The translations under genes were made by a program, and so were the position numbers. This document shows, in pieces, positions 59,945 to 64,000 of a stretch of DNA of 64,000 bases (position 1 is its first letter; each line of letters opens with the position of its first letter). This stretch comes from Opitutaceae bacterium. Its GTDB lineage: Bacteria; Verrucomicrobiota; Verrucomicrobiia; Opitutales; Opitutaceae. Where the stretch lies: NCBI GenBank assembly GCA_041395105.1, contig JAWLBB010000001.1:62001-126000 (forward strand). Direction: 5' to 3'. A model generated the notes under the pieces. It was not told where the DNA came from and searched no databases. It saw nothing but the letters and a program-made list of their open reading frames with translations.

Positions 59945-61498
59945 ATGGCCGATGCTCGGATCCTCATGTCCGCCGCCCAAGCCTCCCGTCCCTCCCTCGC
60001 TGATGTCGCGACGGCTTCCGCCATCCTCGACCGGGATGAGGAGCGACCGGCGGATGAGGTGGCCCAACGGGACCGCCGGATCGGACTGCACATGCCCCTT
60101 GCGGCAAGCCGCCTGGAAGCCACTCTGGGCTGGGTTGAAGCGGTTTGCCGGGAGGATGCCGCCCTGCGCCGGCTGCATCAGCAGGTGGACCAGGGTATGG
60201 CCTGGTGCGGCACCATCATCACCGGGCTCGGGCTGTTCCTCGGCTGGAGCGCTGCCTTCGGGGTCTTCTTTTTCGATGGTTCCGGCAGGGTCAACACGAT
60301 CGGGATACTCGGCGTTCTTGTCCTCCTCCCGGCCCTCTTTCTCCTGCCCTTCCTCGTCGCGGCCCTCCCCGCCAGCGTGACAACCCGCATTCCGGGTGGC
60401 GCCGCCGCCGCCGCCTTGTCCCGGGGGCTCAGTCCGGGTCGGCTCGCCGCAGGGATCGTCCGATTCCTGCCGACCGGGTTCCGGCAGACCTGGGAGCAGG
60501 TCAGCGGCCGGGCCCACCGCCAGCAGACACTTTTCAGCGCTATCCATAAATGGACCCTTCTGCGCTGGTCCCAGCTCTTTGCGCTGGGATTCCAGGTGGC
60601 TGCCCTCAGCGCCGCGCTCAGCCTGATACTCTTCACTGATCTGGCTTTTGGCTGGAGCACCACCCTGACATCGGGCGACCCGGTCGCGGACGCCGCCACG
60701 GTGCACCGGCTCACCTCAACACTGGCAACGCCGTGGGCCTGGGCCTTTGAGTCGGCCGATCCCTCAATCGGCCTTATCCTCGACTCCCGCTACTTCAGGG
60801 CGGCCGAGGCGGTCCTGAATCCCGAAGAGGCCGCCCGACTCGGGGCCTGGTGGCCGTTCATGGTCCTGACCCTGCTGGTCTACGGCCTACTTCCGAGGGT
60901 TTTCACCTACACGATCGCACGGGCCCGGCTGAGCACTGCGTGTCGGCTCACACTGACCTCCCTTCCCGGCCTGTCGCCGGTGATCCACCGCATGCACCAG
61001 GCTCACGTCCAGACCACTTCGGACGATCCCGAGACCGGGAGGTCCGGACTGTCCTCTCCTGCGCCCACCCTTTCAACGGCGAACCGGCCGGAAACCTTCG
61101 GCGCCCTGATCAATTGGAGCGCGGTTCCGGTCGATGCCCGGATGCTTGAGCGGGCGTTCGGACCCATCGCGGTTCATGCCGCCGGAGGTTCGTCTCCAAC
61201 CGCCCAGGACCGGCGCCTCGGCGCAATCCTCGCCGATCAACTCGGCCACGCGACCGGTCTCGGTCTTCTGGTCAAAGCCTGGGAGCCGCCCCTGATGGAA
61301 TGGGTCGACTTCCTGAAAGACCTCCGCGCCGCCCTGCCCGCCCGGACCCCGATCGTGGTCCTGCCGATCGGGGTGGATTCGGAGACCCGCCTGACGGGCG
61401 GCACCCCGGAGCAGCTCGCCATCTGGATGGCGAAGATCCGCGCGGTTGGTGACCCCTGGTTGAGCCTCGGTACCGTCCCGGAGGTAACCGTATCATGA
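59945..61498 (+). CDS. DUF2868 family membrane protein
   Basis: 517 aa. About 85 polar residues precede hydrophobic segments at roughly 87-109 and 115-140 (GIITGLGLFLGWSAAFGVFF-like and LGVLVLLPALFLLPFLVAAL), another at about 210-240, and one around 300-325. The C-terminal 180 residues are soluble. The ATG of the next gene overlaps its stop (ATGA). DUF2868 genes typically precede GTPase/DUF3482 genes, as here. Molecular role unknown; a membrane anchor for the GTPase is reasonable. Confidence 0.8.
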   Translation: MADARILMSAAQASRPSLADVATASAILDRDEERPADEVAQRDRRIGLHMPLAASRLEATLGWVEAVCREDAALRRLHQQVDQGMAWCGTIITGLGLFLGWSAAFGVFFFDGSGRVNTIGILGVLVLLPALFLLPFLVAALPASVTTRIPGGAAAAALSRGLSPGRLAAGIVRFLPTGFRQTWEQVSGRAHRQQTLFSAIHKWTLLRWSQLFALGFQVAALSAALSLILFTDLAFGWSTTLTSGDPVADAATVHRLTSTLATPWAWAFESADPSIGLILDSRYFRAAEAVLNPEEAARLGAWWPFMVLTLLVYGLLPRVFTYTIARARLSTACRLTLTSLPGLSPVIHRMHQAHVQTTSDDPETGRSGLSSPAPTLSTANRPETFGALINWSAVPVDARMLERAFGPIAVHAAGGSSPTAQDRRLGAILADQLGHATGLGLLVKAWEPPLMEWVDFLKDLRAALPARTPIVVLPIGVDSETRLTGGTPEQLAIWMAKIRAVGDPWLSLGTVPEVTVS

Positions 61499-62916
61499 AT
61501 ACACCGGTCTTTGCGGTGGTCGGTCACCCGAACAAGGGAAAGTCCAGCCTGGTCGCCACCCTGGCCCGCGACCCGAGTGTGGCCATCGGGGCCGAACCGG
61601 GCACGACCGTCCGGACACGCCGTTTCCCCATGCGGGTAGCCGGGGAAACCCTCTACGAACTGGCCGACACGCCGGGATTCCAAAGGGCGCGGGCGGCCCT
61701 GGAGTGGATGAAACGGCATGAGGACGGCACCGCTTCCCGCCCCGCCGTGGTCGAGCGCTTTGTTCGCGAACATGCCGGTCACGAGTATTTTCGTGATGAA
61801 TACGAACTGCTCAAACCCATCGCAGAGGGAGCCGGGATCATCTATGTGGTCGACGGAGCCGCCCCCTACGGACCGGAGTACGACGCCGAGATGGAGATCC
61901 TTCGCTGGACCGGTCAGCCGAGCATGGCCGTGATCAACCCGATCGGGACTCCACGCTTTGTCGACGCATGGACGAATGCCCTTGGCCAGTTCTTTCGGGT
62001 GGTGCGGGTGCTTGACGTGATGCGGGCGCCCTTCGATCAGCAGATCGAGGTACTCCGGGCTTTCGGGCAACTGAAGGAATCCTGGCGGGAGCCGCTGGAA
62101 CGCGCGGTCCAGGCCCTGATCGCCGACCGTGACCGGCAGCTCCAGGACTCGGCCCGGGTCATGGCCGAAATGATCGCATCCGCCCTCAGTCATCAGGAGA
62201 TCCGGGACATCGCCAAGAACGACGATCCGACCCGCTACACGGCAGAACTCGAGGAAAATTACCGGGCCCATCTTCGGCGGATAGAACGACGGGCTCGGGC
62301 CGAGGTTGAGTCGATCTACGGGCATCCCGGGATCGAACGCAGCGAGGCCGAAATGCAGCTTCTCGAGACCGATCTGCTCTCAAAGGAAAGCTGGCTCGCC
62401 TTCGGATTGACCAGGCGGGACCTGGTCACGGTCGGAGCGATCGGGGGAGCCCTCCTCGGCGGTATGGCCGATGCCGCCCTCCTCGGCGCCTCCTTTCTCA
62501 CCGGTTCGGTGGTGGGGGGCCTGATCGGCGGAACGCTCGGCTATCTCTCGTCCGACAAACTGGCCGAGATCAAAATCCTTCACCAACCCCTCGGCGGCCG
62601 TCGATTGCGCTGCGGTCCGACCCGCAACCTCCAATTCCCGTTTGTCCTCCTCAACCGGGCGCGGCTCCATCATGCCGTCGTGGCCGGGCGGACCCATGCC
62701 CAACGGGGCATCCTTGAAGTCGATACGAAGGATGCCGCAGCCGGAGGGCTTCTCCCGATGCTGTCCGAAAGCGAGAAGCGCGGACTGGCCGGATCTTTTG
62801 ACGCGCTCCGGCGCAGCGAAGCGGGAACCGAAAAGCGGAGGGCCGCCCTCGATCGTCTATCCGCCGCCGTCGCGCAGCTCCTCGCCGTCAACCAACCGCG
62901 GAAATCCGGGCACTGA
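61495..62916 (+). CDS. GTPase with DUF3482 domain
   Basis: 473 aa. The G1 loop is GHPNKGKS (10-17), the G2 Thr lies in EPGTTVRTRR, and G3 is DTPG (58-61). No NKxD is present at the usual place, where AVINPIG appears. The DUF3482 part includes a Gly/Ala-rich hydrophobic stretch (about 308-352, with GAIGGALLGGMADAALLGAS) that may insert into or lie on the membrane. The pairing with the DUF2868 gene, by a 4-bp overlap, indicates one complex. Its job is not established. Confidence 0.85.
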   Translation: MNTPVFAVVGHPNKGKSSLVATLARDPSVAIGAEPGTTVRTRRFPMRVAGETLYELADTPGFQRARAALEWMKRHEDGTASRPAVVERFVREHAGHEYFRDEYELLKPIAEGAGIIYVVDGAAPYGPEYDAEMEILRWTGQPSMAVINPIGTPRFVDAWTNALGQFFRVVRVLDVMRAPFDQQIEVLRAFGQLKESWREPLERAVQALIADRDRQLQDSARVMAEMIASALSHQEIRDIAKNDDPTRYTAELEENYRAHLRRIERRARAEVESIYGHPGIERSEAEMQLLETDLLSKESWLAFGLTRRDLVTVGAIGGALLGGMADAALLGASFLTGSVVGGLIGGTLGYLSSDKLAEIKILHQPLGGRRLRCGPTRNLQFPFVLLNRARLHHAVVAGRTHAQRGILEVDTKDAAAGGLLPMLSESEKRGLAGSFDALRRSEAGTEKRRAALDRLSAAVAQLLAVNQPRKSGH

Positions 62917-62925
62917 CCGGTCTGC

Positions 62926-63201
62926 TCAACCCGCCACCGCTTCCGCCCTCGGCAGATCCTTGAACGCGGTGCCGAGCAGGCGAATCGCCTCGGCGTGGGA
63001 AGTGGTCAGGAAGAAGCGGGGATCCAGGCTGTCCCACGGGTCGTCCACCCCAATCTTTTCCACCAGATAGCCGATCGGGTGGTAGTGATCGCCATAGAGG
63101 ATATGCAGGTTTCCGGATCCCTGGTCGTGGGTATTGGGCAACGCCTCGGACATCCGAAGAGCGGGGACCAATGACTTGTCCATTTCAATGGTTGCAGGCA
63201 T
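62926..63201 (-). CDS. Conserved-looking hypothetical protein
   Basis: 91 aa from the ATG at 63201; an ATG at 63258 in frame adds 19 polar residues. Contains LHILYGDHYHPIGYLVEKIG and FFLTTSHAEAIRLL, and no known motif. High His and Pro content in the central part. It ends 9 bp from the convergent GTPase gene. Function not known; kept because its frame is the longest here and its composition is protein-like. Confidence 0.5.
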   Translation of the reverse strand: MPATIEMDKSLVPALRMSEALPNTHDQGSGNLHILYGDHYHPIGYLVEKIGVDDPWDSLDPRFFLTTSHAEAIRLLGTAFKDLPRAEAVAG

Positions 63202-63369
63202 TTTGATTCGGGTTTGAGGTTTTTTCTCTTCAACCCGCCGGACGCCGCCGCCCACCATTTTCGACGGGAGCGGAAGACCCCCGACGGCCGATAAACCAAG
63301 TGTAAAGGAAATCTCCGGAATTTCAACCCGGAGACGTTTCGAATCTGCCGAATCGAGTGGCCCGGACGA

Positions 63370-63573
63370 TCAGTAGTGCGGTGGACGCTCATCGAAGGGA
63401 GGCGATTCCTGGCCGGTCTCACTACGTGCCGACCGCCGGAGGGTGTCCCATTCCCGGCGCATCCGATCGAGGGATTCCCGCAGTTCGAGAATGACCTTGT
63501 CCTGCTGGCCCACATGCTCCTGCAGATGGGTGAAGGCTTCCTCAAGACGGGTGATCCGTTCTTCGGTGTTCAT
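63370..63573 (-). CDS. slyX: SlyX-like coiled-coil protein
   Basis: 67 aa from the ATG at 63573. TEERITRLEEAFTHLQEHVG and VILELRESLDRM form a heptad coiled coil, and the chain ends in a Pro-rich tail PPFDERPPHY, as in SlyX proteins. The start is chosen to match the family length; the frame is open to 63675. Its cellular role is not established. Confidence 0.75.
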   Translation of the reverse strand: MNTEERITRLEEAFTHLQEHVGQQDKVILELRESLDRMRREWDTLRRSARSETGQESPPFDERPPHY

Positions 63574-63675
63574 AGGCCCGCACATTCTGGCCGAAACCGC
63601 CGCGCTGTCAGCCCGGAATTGCCAGCCATGCCTCCACCGGGCAAAGACCACCCACCGCCTCTGCCAATGCAGCAA

Positions 63676-63966
63676 TCAGAACCCGAGAAATTCCAACTCG
63701 CCGAATTCGACGCTGAAGCGCTCGTCCCAGGGAGTGACCCGTTTGAATTCCGTCCGGCGCTCGTCACGGCTGACACCCACCCGGAAGAACAGGATGGTCC
63801 CGGCACCCGCCACCTGGAGCTCGGTCACCGGAGCCGGATAGGTCGGGTCGACCGGGTTGAAGCGGGCGGACAATTCGCCCCGGTCGATGCGTGCAACCAG
63901 GGCCGCCCGGATGTGTTCGCGCAGGCGGAGAGAAACCTCCCGGATCTCTTCTCTCTCCGAATCCAT
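63676..63966 (-). CDS. Hypothetical protein upstream of slyX
   Basis: 96 aa, not recognised. A charged helical start (DSEREEIREVSLRLREHIRA) is followed by a beta-rich part (TELQVAGAGTILFFRVGVSR, then FSVEFGELEFLGF). No signal peptide or membrane segment. Same strand as slyX, about 100 bp away. The 34 bases to the window end hold only its upstream flank. Confidence 0.5.
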   Translation of the reverse strand: MDSEREEIREVSLRLREHIRAALVARIDRGELSARFNPVDPTYPAPVTELQVAGAGTILFFRVGVSRDERRTEFKRVTPWDERFSVEFGELEFLGF

Positions 63967-64000
63967 GGTGATCCACAGTTGGAATTTCCCCGCCGGATAG

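Overview
The window is high-GC bacterial DNA, densely coded on both strands. Its gene families point to Verrucomicrobiota, most likely class Opitutae. The pointers are several secreted formylglycine sulfatases, a DUF1800/DUF1501 pair with Tat-like signals, long secreted proteins that share a C-terminal repeat beginning with an LLNISTRG-type motif, and short dispersed GAGGC-GTAAA-GCCTC stem-loops. The taxon is an inference from family content; no rRNA or tRNA gene was seen.

Layout. 1-12900 is a plus-strand sugar locus: two sulfatases, a secreted aldose 1-epimerase, a third sulfatase, a sodium:solute symporter, then ribulokinase (araB), L-arabinose isomerase (araA) and ribulose-5-phosphate 4-epimerase (araD). 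A LacI-type regulator and an MFS permease (13034-15567, minus) follow. Together they read as a pathway for sulfated, arabinose-containing glycans that ends in xylulose-5-phosphate. 15600-29100 is mostly housekeeping and envelope genes: a GspF-like protein, rpsR, a Sua5-type tRNA-modification enzyme, an outer-membrane barrel, a CNNM/CorC protein with hisC, an alpha/beta hydrolase with an unusual C-terminal domain, gamma-glutamyltransferase, a DEAD-box helicase with a long RS/RG-rich N-terminus, and an ECF sigma/anti-sigma operon.

29200-38800 holds sufS-sufU, a small Cys-rich PAS protein, a fatty-acid desaturase with a coiled-coil tail, an EamA/GNAT pair, an unrecognised two-module ferritin-like protein, a Nudix hydrolase, a PhyH-type dioxygenase, and a second ECF sigma operon whose last gene combines bactofilin-like repeats with an RDD domain. 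40550-43840 is the accessory patch: an AbrB-Doc toxin-antitoxin pair between two direct repeats of about 62 bp, an RHS/YD-repeat gene remnant, an unknown membrane protein, and an HUH (RAYT/Y1) transposase gene bracketed by 24-bp inverted repeats.

43900-64000 carries an ACT protein, parE-parC, the DUF1800/DUF1501/repeat-protein operon with a strong terminator, a second repeat protein, and a run of an ABC-F ATPase, a DUF455-ATP-grasp fusion, a DUF2868 membrane protein and a DUF3482 GTPase. Three small minus-strand genes, including slyX, close the window. No CRISPR array, prophage or recognisable biosynthetic cluster was seen. The least explained items are the DUF455-ATP-grasp fusion, the double ferritin-like protein, the hydrolase/SAM-hydrolase-C fusion, and the repeat-flanked AbrB-Doc module beside the transposase.
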